NCBI RefSeq assembly: GCF_003201655.1
Contig: NZ_QJJU01000002.1
Location: forward strand, 248,001 to 312,000
Direction of reading: 5' to 3'
Source: Mycolicibacterium moriokaense
GTDB lineage: Bacteria; Actinomycetota; Actinomycetes; Mycobacteriales; Mycobacteriaceae
DNA: 64,000 nt
Positions 34,774 to 43,668 of this stretch are shown here, piece after piece. The notes below the pieces were generated by a model. That model was not told where the DNA came from, did no database searches, and worked only from the letters and a program-made list of their open reading frames with translations. Positions within the stretch are counted from its first letter, which is position 1. Every line of letters starts with the position of its first letter. The translations under genes and the position numbers were made by a program.

Positions 34774-36272
34774 TTGGCTTCGTCCTTCAACTCGAGTACT
34801 GCCAGGTGTGCCAATGCGTCTTCAGCGGATGTTTTGTGCGCGGACCGGCGGCCGAAGAAGTAGACGACAACGCCGAGCAGGAACATGCCGACCGCGATGC
34901 TGCCGGTCCAGGTCATCCAGGTGCCGTCCGGTACGTCTTTGATCCATGACTTCGCGAACGAGTAGTAGATGCCGCCGATCGTGCCCAGTGTGCCGACGAC
35001 GACTGTGAACCACACGCCGACCATGCCGCCCGGAATGCGCCAGAACTTCTCGCTGTCGTACCGGTCGGCGTACTTCTTGCGCGCCAGGACGACGGGGAAC
35101 AGGAAGAAGAACCCGGAGATGAGCCACGCGATGGACAGACCGCCCTGGAGGAAGACCGTGACGTTGGCCATGCTGCTCTGCGAATACAGCCCCACCAGGA
35201 TCAGCGACGAAAGCACGCCCTGGATGAGGATCGCGGTCACAGGATTGCGTGTGCGGGGGTTGAGGTGGGTGAAGATCCGCGGCAGGTGGCGCTCAAGACC
35301 GGAGACGAATACCAGTCGCGAGTACGTCACCTGGTAGGACATCAACGCGACGAACACGATGCACGCGAGCACGATCGCGGACACCTCCATCACACCCTTG
35401 GGTGCGGCCGTTCCGAGCATCCCGATCACCCCGGTGACCGGATTGATCTGATCGGCAGGCAACACCATGATGGTGCCCAGCGTGGTCAGCAGGTAGATGA
35501 GAATCAACGCCACGGAACCCCACACCACCATTTTCGGGCCGCTCTTGCGCACCGACAGGAACTCCGCGCCCATATTGTAGGGAGTCTCGACACCGACGAG
35601 GTACAGCAGCACGGTGCCGTAGAGGAAACCGGCACCGGCGAAGTCGGGCACCAGTGCGGCGTGCGCACTAAACGGCTGGGCCGAACCGTGACTCAACGCG
35701 TATACCACGCCCGAGATGAAGATGACGGCGGTCAGTGCCCAGTAGACGACGAAGACAAAATTCATGATGCGCTGGTTGGCAGCGAGTTTCGCCAGTGCCA
35801 GACCGATGACGGCCCAAAGGATCACCAGTTGCAGGATGATCGTCAGCGTCAAGCCTAGTTCCGCGTGGAACGCCAGCAGTACGAACTGCAAGACGATCGC
35901 CGGTGATGACGCGGAATTCAATACCACCGGTATCCACGACAGATAGCCTCCGATGAACCCCCACGTTTCGCCCATGGTGCGGGTCGCCCAGATGTACACG
36001 CCGCCTTCACCGGGCCACAGGTTGCCCAGTTCCGCGACCGCCATGCCCGCTGGCACCAGGAACGTGAGTATGCCCAACACCCACATCGGGATGGCCGTCC
36101 AGCCGCCGGCTGCCATGATCGACGAGCCAGTGATCCAGCAGATGATAAAGACGTAGGTAGCCGTGAGACCGAAAGTGGTCATCACCTTCGGCAGCACCTG
36201 TTCAGGGACGAGCTCGGTGGTCATCAGCGCGTCGCGATGCGACGGCGGCGCCGCCTCGAGTTCTTGAGTCAT
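34770..36272 (-). CDS. APC-superfamily amino acid/amine permease
   Basis: A 500-residue permease with about 12 membrane segments. The N-terminal GWTAIPMWVLGILTFLVPAGM and the AELGNLWPGEGGVYIWATR loop are typical of the APC family (GABA/glutamate/polyamine types). ATG 36272 has GGAGG upstream; the frame opens further upstream without conserved sequence. It lies 23 bases after the ABC ATPase gene and overlaps the amine oxidase gene, which implies an amine or amino acid as substrate. Confidence 0.9.
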   Translation of the reverse strand: MTQELEAAPPSHRDALMTTELVPEQVLPKVMTTFGLTATYVFIICWITGSSIMAAGGWTAIPMWVLGILTFLVPAGMAVAELGNLWPGEGGVYIWATRTMGETWGFIGGYLSWIPVVLNSASSPAIVLQFVLLAFHAELGLTLTIILQLVILWAVIGLALAKLAANQRIMNFVFVVYWALTAVIFISGVVYALSHGSAQPFSAHAALVPDFAGAGFLYGTVLLYLVGVETPYNMGAEFLSVRKSGPKMVVWGSVALILIYLLTTLGTIMVLPADQINPVTGVIGMLGTAAPKGVMEVSAIVLACIVFVALMSYQVTYSRLVFVSGLERHLPRIFTHLNPRTRNPVTAILIQGVLSSLILVGLYSQSSMANVTVFLQGGLSIAWLISGFFFLFPVVLARKKYADRYDSEKFWRIPGGMVGVWFTVVVGTLGTIGGIYYSFAKSWIKDVPDGTWMTWTGSIAVGMFLLGVVVYFFGRRSAHKTSAEDALAHLAVLELKDEAK

Positions 36273-36295
36273 GTTGTCCTCCGAATACCGTTGGG

Positions 36296-37018
36296 TCAGT
36301 TGACGATTTGTCCGTCTTTCATCCGGACGACACGGCTTGCCTCGTCGGCCACCGTGGGGTCGTGCGTACTGGCGACAACGGTGACGCCAAGCGTGGAACA
36401 CAGGTCGCGCAACATGCGCACCACCGTTTCTCCTGTGCGGTGGTCGAGATTGGCGGTCGGCTCGTCGGCGAGGACCAGCGTCGGATTGCTGATCAGCGAC
36501 CGAGCGATCGCGGTGCGCTGCTGTTCGCCGCCCGACATCTTCGTTGGCTGATGATGGACGCGATGACCAAGGCCGACCAGCTCGAGCAGCTCCATCGCCC
36601 TCTTGCGTAGCGACTTACGGTCATAGGGCTCGAACATCAGCGGCAGCTCGACGTTCTCCACCGCCGACAGGAACGGAATCAGGTTGTAGCTCTGGAAGAT
36701 GAACCCGATGGTGTCGTGGCGCAGCGCCGCGAACTGGCTCTCGGTCAGCAACGACGTGTCGCGGCCTGCGAGCTTGATCGTCCCCTTGGTCGGCCGGTCG
36801 AGCCCGCCGATCATGTTGAGCAGTGTCGACTTGCCACTGCCGCTCGGCCCCATCAAGCAGACGAATTCGCCAGGCATAACCTGTAATTCGGCGGCAACCA
36901 GGGCACGGACCACCTCATCGCCGAGCTTGTGCAGCTTCCACACATCTGAAATCTCAATCACCGGCTCTGGGCCATCGGCTTCAGTTGTGTTTTCGGCCTT
37001 CTCATCAATAGCGGTCAT
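36296..37018 (-). CDS. ABC transporter ATP-binding protein (MacB/LolD type)
   Basis: A 240-residue ATPase. Walker A GPSGSGKST is at residues 57-65, the Q-loop is in IFQSYNLIPF, the signature is MSGGEQQRTAIAR, Walker B is LVLADEPTANLD and the switch His is in ASTHDP. The ADEPTANLD form is typical of ATPases that pair with FtsX-like permeases. It starts 3 bases after a small permease gene and is probably co-transcribed with both permeases upstream and the APC permease and amine oxidase downstream. Function of the complex (export or mechanotransmission) is not known. Confidence 0.92.
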   Translation of the reverse strand: MTAIDEKAENTTEADGPEPVIEISDVWKLHKLGDEVVRALVAAELQVMPGEFVCLMGPSGSGKSTLLNMIGGLDRPTKGTIKLAGRDTSLLTESQFAALRHDTIGFIFQSYNLIPFLSAVENVELPLMFEPYDRKSLRKRAMELLELVGLGHRVHHQPTKMSGGEQQRTAIARSLISNPTLVLADEPTANLDHRTGETVVRMLRDLCSTLGVTVVASTHDPTVADEASRVVRMKDGQIVN

Positions 37019-37021
37019 CGC

Positions 37022-37588
37022 TTAACCTCCTGCGGTCAGGGAACGGATCGGCGGCCGCGAGGCGGCGTTCCAGGTCGGCACGATGCTTGTGGCCAGCGCC
37101 GCGATAATGCTGACGCCGATCGAGATGGCCGCGCCGAGCATCAGCCCCTCGACCGACACTCCTGTAGCCGCCAAACCGACTGCGCCTAACACGATCCCGG
37201 TCACGGCGGCCAGCAGCGCGCCGACCAGCGCGCCCAGTACCGCCGAGATCACCGGCTCGACCAGTAACGCGGCCACGACGGGCGTGCGCGGCACACCATT
37301 GGCGCCGAGCACCCCGAGTTCGCGAGTGCGGTGAGCGACGGTGCGGGTGGTTGCGACCGCGACCTCGACGACACCCACCAACAGCACGGTCACCGCGATC
37401 AGCACGACGGCGCGGCTGATCTCCTCGGCGTGACCGAGCGAAGCCGACTGCGCACGGATTCCGTCGGACATACCAAACACGATCACCACGAGGAACGCTC
37501 CGGTCGCCGTTGTGACGACGGGTAGCACCATCTCGCGGACTCGTCGCCGCGCGGCGAGCCACCCGTAGGACAACCCCTTGCGCAACAT
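37022..37588 (-). CDS. FtsX-like ABC permease, short form
   Basis: A 188-residue membrane protein with an N-terminal TM segment (LPVVTTATGAFLVVIVFGMS) and a cluster of three further TM segments in FtsX arrangement (AVVLIAVTVLLVGVVEVAV, PVISAVLGALVGALLAAV, AAISIGVSIIAALATSIVP). The large extracellular domain that normally separates TM1 and TM2 is almost absent. ATG 37588 has AGAGGG five bases upstream and is preferred to GTG 37591. It probably forms a heterodimer with the longer permease encoded 28 bases upstream. Confidence 0.8.
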   Translation of the reverse strand: MLRKGLSYGWLAARRRVREMVLPVVTTATGAFLVVIVFGMSDGIRAQSASLGHAEEISRAVVLIAVTVLLVGVVEVAVATTRTVAHRTRELGVLGANGVPRTPVVAALLVEPVISAVLGALVGALLAAVTGIVLGAVGLAATGVSVEGLMLGAAISIGVSIIAALATSIVPTWNAASRPPIRSLTAGG

Positions 37589-37619
37589 CACTGCCCTCTG
37601 TTCTTCGCGCAGGCGCTCA

Positions 37620-38795
37620 TCACCGGTCCCCCAGAAGCGAAACGGGTCGCTGTTGCAGCAGACGGTGCACTGGGACCAGCGCGCCGACGATCGCCATCGC
37701 GGGAAGGAAGGCGGCGACCATGCCCGCGGCCTGCAGCCACGCGGTCGGTGTGGCGATGCCAGGAATCACCAGCGCCACAGCCGCTCCCGCGCCTAGCACG
37801 CCGACGACGTACGCGGTGACAAAGACGATTCCCGACTCTACGAGGAAGAAGTAGAGCACCTCGTCGGCCAGTCCGATGCTGGACATGATGCCGAATTCGC
37901 GCCGCCGCTCCTGCACCGCGGCAAGGAACGACGACACCGCGATCACGAATCCGAGGCCGAGGCCGATGGTCGAGATGAGGCCCAGCGTCGAACTGGTCAC
38001 CTTGCCGGAGAACAGCGCCGAGAACTTCTGGTCGAAAGTCAGCGGACCGTTGCCGCCCACGGTGTCGTAGATCAGACCGCGTCCGTTGACGTCAGGCTTG
38101 ACCGCCGGGTCCGACGTCGACGCGAGACCGACAGCACCGCCGAAGACCTGCCCAAGGTCGCGATTCTTTTCGTCGCCGGGCGGTGCGAAGATCAACCACC
38201 AGCCGTTGTCGCCGACGACCGACTGCGCAACCGGCGTGGCCACCGCGATCGACTGGCCGCCGCCTGCGACGTTCACGACGAGGCTCTGCCCACCGACCAC
38301 GATCCGATCACCGGGATGCAGGTTGAGCCGATGGGCCGCTTCCGAACCCAAAGTGGCCTGGCCACTGGCTATTTCATCGCTACCCCGCAACGACACCGCG
38401 CTGCCGTTGATTTCGGTGACGCCGGACAGGATGCGGGTTGCGGTCCAACCGGCGGGAACGGTGATGGTCGGGGCGGCGCCGTCGGCGACCAGGGCCTGAG
38501 CGCCGGTGTCGTAGTGCACGCCCGCGGCAGGCACCGCCCACAGTTGAGCGCCGCCGAGCACGTCGGTTACCGAATCCGCGCCGGTGATCGCAAAGCTCGC
38601 CGAGATCGTCCGAACGACGACTACGCAAGCGATGGCGAGCGCGATACCGAGTACGGACAACACAAACCGTTCGGGGCGTCGGCGGATGTTGGCCAGCGCG
38701 AACCGGACAAGGCACACGAAGGTGTTCCCGGAGGCGGTGGCGATCGCCGGTGATCGAATGGTCGTGGGCGCAATACTGACCTGACTGGTCTCCAC
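37620..38795 (-). CDS. FtsX-like ABC permease with periplasmic domain
   Basis: A 391-residue permease. TM1 is at about residues 42-66 (LSVLGIALAIACVVVV), then comes an extracytoplasmic domain of about 170 residues, then three TM segments near the C-terminus (TLGLISTIGLGLGFVIAVS and after). RRREFGIMSSIGLADEVLYF is the cytoplasmic coupling region of MacB/FtsX permeases. GTG 38795 is the first start. It is the first gene of a five-gene leftward operon; the 120 bases upstream, to the end of the methyltransferase gene, should hold the promoter. Confidence 0.87.
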   Translation of the reverse strand: METSQVSIAPTTIRSPAIATASGNTFVCLVRFALANIRRRPERFVLSVLGIALAIACVVVVRTISASFAITGADSVTDVLGGAQLWAVPAAGVHYDTGAQALVADGAAPTITVPAGWTATRILSGVTEINGSAVSLRGSDEIASGQATLGSEAAHRLNLHPGDRIVVGGQSLVVNVAGGGQSIAVATPVAQSVVGDNGWWLIFAPPGDEKNRDLGQVFGGAVGLASTSDPAVKPDVNGRGLIYDTVGGNGPLTFDQKFSALFSGKVTSSTLGLISTIGLGLGFVIAVSSFLAAVQERRREFGIMSSIGLADEVLYFFLVESGIVFVTAYVVGVLGAGAAVALVIPGIATPTAWLQAAGMVAAFLPAMAIVGALVPVHRLLQQRPVSLLGDR

Positions 38796-38915
38796 AAATA
38801 GGGATGCTCCGACCGGAAAGTTTCACTGACCGCCGCGCGGAATGTCGGCGGCGTTAACTCAGACGCCGTCCCGTTACGGTGCGATTGCGCCCCCGCAACG
38901 GATTTCGTTGTCGGA

Positions 38916-39680
38916 TCAGCCGCGCCGGCCGATTCCGGCCATCATCATGGGCGTGAGCAATCGACGGTCCTCATGGAATACGGTCGTGGCGGCGTCGGCC
39001 TGCTCCGGCGTCAGTAGTCCGGCCTTCACGATCGCGCCGCGAAGGCTTTCAAAGGACAACCGAAAGAAATCGAAGCCGGGCGACTTCGCATCGATAAACC
39101 TGGCCCGCCCCTCACCGCGAATATCGTTGAGGCCCGCGGCTTCCATATCACCGACCACCCGACGCCCATAGTCACGTTCGAATCCCGCCGTCGCCATGAA
39201 GTCGAGGATTACGTCGCCGATATCGCTGAATCCCCGGCTCCCGTCCTCGAATCCGTAATTGGTCCAGTCGTAGTCCTCCATGACCATCCAGCCGCCGGGT
39301 TTCAGCGTGGCGACCAACCGGTCGAGAATCTCGCGCCGGTCGGCGAGATGCTCGAGCACGAGACGCGAATGGACCAGATCGAATTCGGACTGCGGAAGTT
39401 CGTCTTCACGAAGGTCGATGCGGCGCACGGTGATCGAATCGGATGCCAGATGCTCGATGTAGCGGGTGTCGATGTCGATCGCAGTGACATGGGCGCCGCG
39501 AGAAGCCATCCACTCGACCATTGACCCGCCGCCCGCACCGACCTCGAGACATTTCCAACCCGGCCCGATGCCGAGTTCGTCGAGCAGCGCCTGACTGCCG
39601 GGATCCCAGAGTGCCTCCATGCCCGACAGCCTGGCGCGCTCCTCCTCGAAGCCCTGGTCGAGAACATAGTCCCGGGTCAT
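38916..39680 (-). CDS. Class I SAM-dependent methyltransferase
   Basis: A 254-residue methyltransferase. CLEVGAGGGSMVEWMASRG is motif I, HVTAIDIDTRYIEHL motif II, EFDLVHSRLVLEHLADR motif IV, and LKPGGWMVMEDYDW motif V. ATG 39680 overlaps the amidase stop (ATGA). Substrate unknown. The subgroup is common in mycobacteria, where annotation rarely goes beyond the fold. Confidence 0.87.
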   Translation of the reverse strand: MTRDYVLDQGFEEERARLSGMEALWDPGSQALLDELGIGPGWKCLEVGAGGGSMVEWMASRGAHVTAIDIDTRYIEHLASDSITVRRIDLREDELPQSEFDLVHSRLVLEHLADRREILDRLVATLKPGGWMVMEDYDWTNYGFEDGSRGFSDIGDVILDFMATAGFERDYGRRVVGDMEAAGLNDIRGEGRARFIDAKSPGFDFFRLSFESLRGAIVKAGLLTPEQADAATTVFHEDRRLLTPMMMAGIGRRG

Positions 39681-41083
39681 GACTGGATCCGCGTCCAGGG
39701 CCGCGCCTCCTCGAGTTCGTAAGCCAACTCCAGAAGTCGGGCCTCCTGGCCGACGACCCCTGAAAGCATCATGCCGACCGGAAGGCCCGACGCAGATTCG
39801 CCGAGCGGCAACGAGATTGCCGGGTCACCGGTGGCGTTCTGCAGCGGCGTGAACGACACCCACTCCAGGAGTCGGTCCATCACCTGGTCGTAGCCGGCTG
39901 TCGGGTCGAGGTGGCCGATGCGCGGGGTTGCCTCGTTCAGCGTCGGCATCAGCACAGCATCGTACGTATCGGAAAGTCGTTGGGTGATCCGGCGCGACGC
40001 CCGCAGCCGCGCGACGGCCGGCGGGACCTTGTGCAGGCCGCGCGCGGCATTGCGATCCAGCCCGAGCGTCAGCGTGTCCAATCGGGTGCGGTCGAAGCTG
40101 GGGCCGAACATGCGGCGTCCGCCCCGCACCACCGCGAAGGCCAAAAACGACCAGTACGCGAGGAAGTCGTCCTTGAATCGTTCAGGCACCGGATTGTCGA
40201 TCTCGGTGACCTTGTGGCCGAGTTCCTCCAGCAGTGCCGCCGTCTTGAGCGTCAGCTCCCGCATCTCCGGGCTGGCTTCTCGCAGAATGGATTTGGTGCA
40301 GACCGCGATCCGCAACCTCTGCGAGCCAGGCCGCGTGACATCGCCGATCGCGGGGAGCTTGGGGTTGCGGTACACCCGCTCGGCTTCGCGCAAGAAGGCG
40401 GCGGTGTCGCGCACCGACCGCGACACAGCGCCGTTGGCGACGAGGTGAAGCGGCATTCGCGCGGTCTCCTTGTCCAACGGCAGTCGTCCACGTGACGGCT
40501 TCAGGCCGACCAAGCCGTTGCACGCCGCAGGAATGCGAATCGACCCACCGCCGTCGTTGGCATGCGCGATCGGCACCACGCCTGCAGCCACAAATGCCGC
40601 AGAGCCTGAGGACGACGCCCCAGCGGTGTAATCCGGATTCCACGGATTGCGGACAGGACCGATTCGCGGGTGCTCGGCAGAGCCGCTGAAACCGAACTCC
40701 GACATCTGCGTCTTGCCGAGCGGTATCAGTCCGGTCGACAGGAACGTGCGGGCCCATGCGCCGTCGGCCGGCATCGGATGTGGGTCCCACGCGTCGGTGC
40801 CCTGCATCGTCGGCATGCCCGCGACGGCAACGTTGTCCTTGATGAAGGACGGCACGCCGTCGAAATAACCGCCGTATGGCCGCCGCGCATCCGCCCTGGC
40901 CCGTGCGTGGTCGAACGCCTCGTACGCGAGGCCGTTCAGTTTCGGGTTGACGGCCTCGGTGCGGGCGATGGCGGCCTCGACGAGCTCGCTCGCCGACACC
41001 TCACCGGAACGGAGCTTCTCGACAAGACCGACGGCATCAAGATCGCCGAGGGCGTCGTCACAAAAGGCATGAATGCGTTCCAT
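39677..41083 (-). CDS. amiC: Amidase-signature enzyme, AmiC-like
   Basis: A 468-residue amidase-signature hydrolase. The triad is visible: Lys82 in FIKDNVAV, the cis-Ser in GASSSGSA near residue 158, and the nucleophile Ser181 in [11 protein letters not shown]. It would hydrolyse an amide to acid and ammonia. ATG 41083 is assigned; an upstream ATG at 41125 falls near the tsf terminator. The gene sits immediately downstream of tsf, the same place as amiC (Rv2888c) in M. tuberculosis, which supports the symbol. It is coupled to a methyltransferase gene. Confidence 0.88.
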   Translation of the reverse strand: MERIHAFCDDALGDLDAVGLVEKLRSGEVSASELVEAAIARTEAVNPKLNGLAYEAFDHARARADARRPYGGYFDGVPSFIKDNVAVAGMPTMQGTDAWDPHPMPADGAWARTFLSTGLIPLGKTQMSEFGFSGSAEHPRIGPVRNPWNPDYTAGASSSGSAAFVAAGVVPIAHANDGGGSIRIPAACNGLVGLKPSRGRLPLDKETARMPLHLVANGAVSRSVRDTAAFLREAERVYRNPKLPAIGDVTRPGSQRLRIAVCTKSILREASPEMRELTLKTAALLEELGHKVTEIDNPVPERFKDDFLAYWSFLAFAVVRGGRRMFGPSFDRTRLDTLTLGLDRNAARGLHKVPPAVARLRASRRITQRLSDTYDAVLMPTLNEATPRIGHLDPTAGYDQVMDRLLEWVSFTPLQNATGDPAISLPLGESASGLPVGMMLSGVVGQEARLLELAYELEEARPWTRIQS

Positions 41084-41133
41084 GCAGTGACGGTACCAAC
41101 TCGTACCGCACGGCTGGTGAGCCAACGCAAGAA

Positions 41134-41152
41134 GCCCCCAGAATCTGGGGGC
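41134..41152 (-). terminator. Hairpin terminator of the rpsB-tsf operon
   Basis: GCCCCCAGA at 41134-41142 and TCTGGGGGC at 41144-41152 form a perfect 9-bp GC-rich stem with a one-base centre. It lies 21 bases downstream of the tsf stop on the minus strand; the tail is CTTCTTGCG, not a pure U-tract. Confidence 0.75.
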
Positions 41153-41173
41153 CTTTGCGTGTGCGTTCGGCCG

Positions 41174-41989
41174 TTAGGCCTGACCGACCTCGAAGCGGAC
41201 GAACCGGGTCACGGTCACACCAGCCTCGTCGAGCAGCGCCTTGACCGTCTTCTTGTTGTCGGACACCGACGGCTGATCCAGCAGCACGACGTCCTTGTAG
41301 AAGCCGGTTACGCGGCCCTCGACGATCTTGGCAAGCGCCTGCTCGGGCTTGCCCTCTTCCTTGGCCGTCTCCTCGGCGATGCGGCGCTCGTTGGCGACGA
41401 TGTCTTCGGGCACTTCGTCACGCGTCAGGTACTTGGCCTTCAGCGCGGCGATTTGCAATGCGACGGCATGTGCCGCCTCCTTGTTCGAGCCCGTGTACTC
41501 CACCAGCACGCCCACCGCGGGCGGCAGATCCGCAGCCCGCTTGTGCAAGTAGGTCTCGACCGTGCCATCGAAGTAGGCGACCCGGCGCAGCTCGAGCTTC
41601 TCGCCGATCTTGGCGGACAGGTCCGCGATCGTCTGCTCGACGGTGGTGTCACCCACCTTGGCGGCCTTCAGCGCATCGACGTCGGCCGCTTTCGAGGCTG
41701 CGGCCGCCGCGACGATCTGATCGGCCACCGACTGGAATTCGGCGTTCTTCGCGACGAAGTCCGTCTCCGAGTTGATCTCGATGAGCGCGCCTCCCTTGGC
41801 GGCAACCAGGCCCTCGGCGGTCGCGCGCTCTGCACGCTTGCCGACGTCCTTGGCTCCCTTGATGCGCAGCAGTTCGACAGCCTTGTCGAAGTCGCCGTCG
41901 GCCTCAACCAGCGCGTTCTTCGAGTCGAGCATCCCAGCGCCGGTCAGGTCCCGAAGTCGTTTGACGTCGGCAGCGGTGTAGTTCGCCAT
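41174..41989 (-). CDS. tsf: Translation elongation factor Ts
   Basis: A 271-residue EF-Ts. The N-terminal UBA-like domain [20 protein letters not shown], the EF-Tu-contact segment [15 protein letters not shown], and the C-terminal [18 protein letters not shown] are diagnostic. It exchanges GDP for GTP on EF-Tu. ATG 41989 lies 12 bases after the rpsB stop, forming the conserved rpsB-tsf operon, with a hairpin terminator after it. Confidence 0.98.
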   Translation of the reverse strand: MANYTAADVKRLRDLTGAGMLDSKNALVEADGDFDKAVELLRIKGAKDVGKRAERATAEGLVAAKGGALIEINSETDFVAKNAEFQSVADQIVAAAAASKAADVDALKAAKVGDTTVEQTIADLSAKIGEKLELRRVAYFDGTVETYLHKRAADLPPAVGVLVEYTGSNKEAAHAVALQIAALKAKYLTRDEVPEDIVANERRIAEETAKEEGKPEQALAKIVEGRVTGFYKDVVLLDQPSVSDNKKTVKALLDEAGVTVTRFVRFEVGQA

Positions 41990-42001
41990 TTCAGCCTTTC
42001 C

Positions 42002-42841
42002 CTAAGCCTCTGGAGTGGTCGATTCGGTGGAGGCTTCGCCGTCGGGAGTCCCCGGCTCAGCAGCCGCGGTGGCACCTGCCAGCAGCTCCTGCTCCCACTC
42101 GGCGAGCGGCTCGGCACCTTCGGTCTCGGGCTTGTCGCCGTCGCGACCGACGTTGGCACGCGCCTGCAGACCCTCGGCGACCGCGGAGGCGACCACCTTG
42201 GTGAGTAGAGCGGCCGACCGGATTGCATCGTCGTTGCCCGGGATCGGGTAGTCGACGAGGTCGGGGTCGCAGTTGGTGTCAAGGATCGCGATGATCGGGA
42301 TGTTGAGCTTGCGAGCCTCCGCCACCGCGAGGTGCTCCTTGTTGGTGTCGACGACCCAAATGGCCGACGGCACCTTCTGCATGTCGCGAATACCGCCGAG
42401 GCTGCGCTCGAGCTTGTTCTTCTCGCGCGTCAGCATCAGGATTTCCTTCTTGGTGCGACCCTCGAAGCCACCGGTCTGCTCCATGGCCTCGAGTTCCTTG
42501 AGGCGCTGCAGCCGCTTGTGCACGGTGGAGAAGTTGGTGAGCATACCGCCCAGCCAGCGCTGGTTGACATACGGCATGCCGACGCGGGTGGCCTCTTCGG
42601 CGATCGACTCCTGCGCCTGCTTCTTGGTGCCGACGAACATGATCGACCCACCGTGCGCGACGGTCTCCTTGACGAACTCGTACGCCTTGTCGATATATGT
42701 CAGCGTCTGCTGCAGGTCGATGATGTAGATGCCGTTGCGGTCGGTGAAGATGAACCGCTTCATCTTGGGATTCCAGCGACGGGTCTGATGCCCGAAGTGG
42801 GTGCCGCTGTCGAGCAGCTGTTTCATGGTTACAACAGCCAT
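42002..42841 (-). CDS. rpsB: 30S ribosomal protein S2
   Basis: A 279-residue S2 protein. [20 protein letters not shown], the IIDLQQTL segment, [12 protein letters not shown] and [16 protein letters not shown] are the conserved S2 blocks. The C-terminus is an acidic, alanine/threonine-rich tail as in other mycobacteria. ATG 42841 is assigned; the reading frame is open further upstream in the leader but without S2 features. It is the first gene of rpsB-tsf. Confidence 0.98.
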   Translation of the reverse strand: MAVVTMKQLLDSGTHFGHQTRRWNPKMKRFIFTDRNGIYIIDLQQTLTYIDKAYEFVKETVAHGGSIMFVGTKKQAQESIAEEATRVGMPYVNQRWLGGMLTNFSTVHKRLQRLKELEAMEQTGGFEGRTKKEILMLTREKNKLERSLGGIRDMQKVPSAIWVVDTNKEHLAVAEARKLNIPIIAILDTNCDPDLVDYPIPGNDDAIRSAALLTKVVASAVAEGLQARANVGRDGDKPETEGAEPLAEWEQELLAGATAAAEPGTPDGEASTESTTPEA

Positions 42842-43126
42842 AGTCCGGCCATGTCCTTCAGTTGTCGGTTGACGCCCGGCGTCGGGTGATGCCAGGCCCT
42901 GGTGCCCGCTGGTTGCCGGACCCGTCCGAAAACGGGACCGCCGGCATCCTGGTACGACCTTGAAGAACCGGGTCGTGGCGCAGACACGCGAAGTCAGCCC
43001 GCTCGAGCGAGCTGCGGGTAGAAGTTTACACGCTGGACAGGGGTGCTTTTTCCACACCGGGCCCGCCATCCACAGCTTGGCGGCCGGGCATGGATTTCTG
43101 CAAGGCCAGTGCGCTGAGCTGGGGGT
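42842..43126. other. 285-base gap: rpsB leader and divergent promoter region
   Basis: No gene is seen. On the minus strand this holds the rpsB promoter and leader. A possible stem with one internal mismatch pairs 42917-42925 with 42932-42940, closing on CGAAAA-like loop bases; a second GC palindrome lies at about 42874-42885. A role in S2 feedback control is possible but unproven. The right end should hold the promoter of the secreted M23 peptidase. Confidence 0.4.
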
Positions 43127-43615
43127 ATGCGCACAATCGCATTAGCTGCAGCCCTCGCAGTGGTCTTTTCGCCGACCGCATCGGCCGACGACGGCAGGCT
43201 CGACTGGCCCCTGCGGCCTCGACCAGCTGTTCTGCGAATGTTCGACGCGCCGTCGCCGAACTGGCACCGCGGCCATCGCGGCGTTGACCTGGCGGGGCTG
43301 CCAGGCCAGCTGGTGTATGCGGCCGCCGCGGGCACAGTGGTGTACGCAGGTGAGCTGGCCGGGCGCACGCTGCTGTCGATCGCCCACCCCGGCGGGTTGC
43401 GGACCAGCTATGAGCCGGTGCAACCGTCGGTTCGGGTCGGGCAGCTCGTCGACGCCGGGGCAGTGATCGGCGAGCTCGCCGCGGGCCATGACGGCTGCGG
43501 CGTGGCCGCATGCCTGCACTGGGGCGCGATGTGGGGTGCGGCGTCGCGCGCGGATTACGTCGACCCGCTGGGCTTGCTCGCCAGCACGCCGATCCGCCTC
43601 AAGCCGCTGGGCTAG
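43127..43615 (+). CDS. Secreted M23-family peptidase (LytM domain)
   Basis: A 162-residue exported protein. The signal peptide runs to about residue 20 ([13 protein letters not shown]). The M23/LytM domain has the metal-binding [12 protein letters not shown] with H and D, and the second His motif as LHWGAMWG. It resembles the short mycobacterial Rv2891-type proteins next to rpsB. It may cleave peptide cross-links of peptidoglycan, although small mycobacterial members are often thought to be regulatory. It ends in the hairpin at 43614-43668 shared with convergent xerC. Confidence 0.87.
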   Translation: MRTIALAAALAVVFSPTASADDGRLDWPLRPRPAVLRMFDAPSPNWHRGHRGVDLAGLPGQLVYAAAAGTVVYAGELAGRTLLSIAHPGGLRTSYEPVQPSVRVGQLVDAGAVIGELAAGHDGCGVAACLHWGAMWGAASRADYVDPLGLLASTPIRLKPLG

Positions 43616-43668
43616 CGATTTGTGTGCGTTTTGGTGCGGTCAGCGCTCCTGATCGCACACAAATCACT
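43614..43668. terminator. Hairpin between convergent genes (hairpin family 2)
   Basis: AGCGATTTGTGTGCG at 43614-43628 pairs with 43654-43668 at 14 of 15 positions across a 25-base loop with GTCAGCGC. The outer stem is nearly identical to the hairpin at 32744-32798, and it too lies exactly between two convergent stop codons. Confidence 0.65.
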
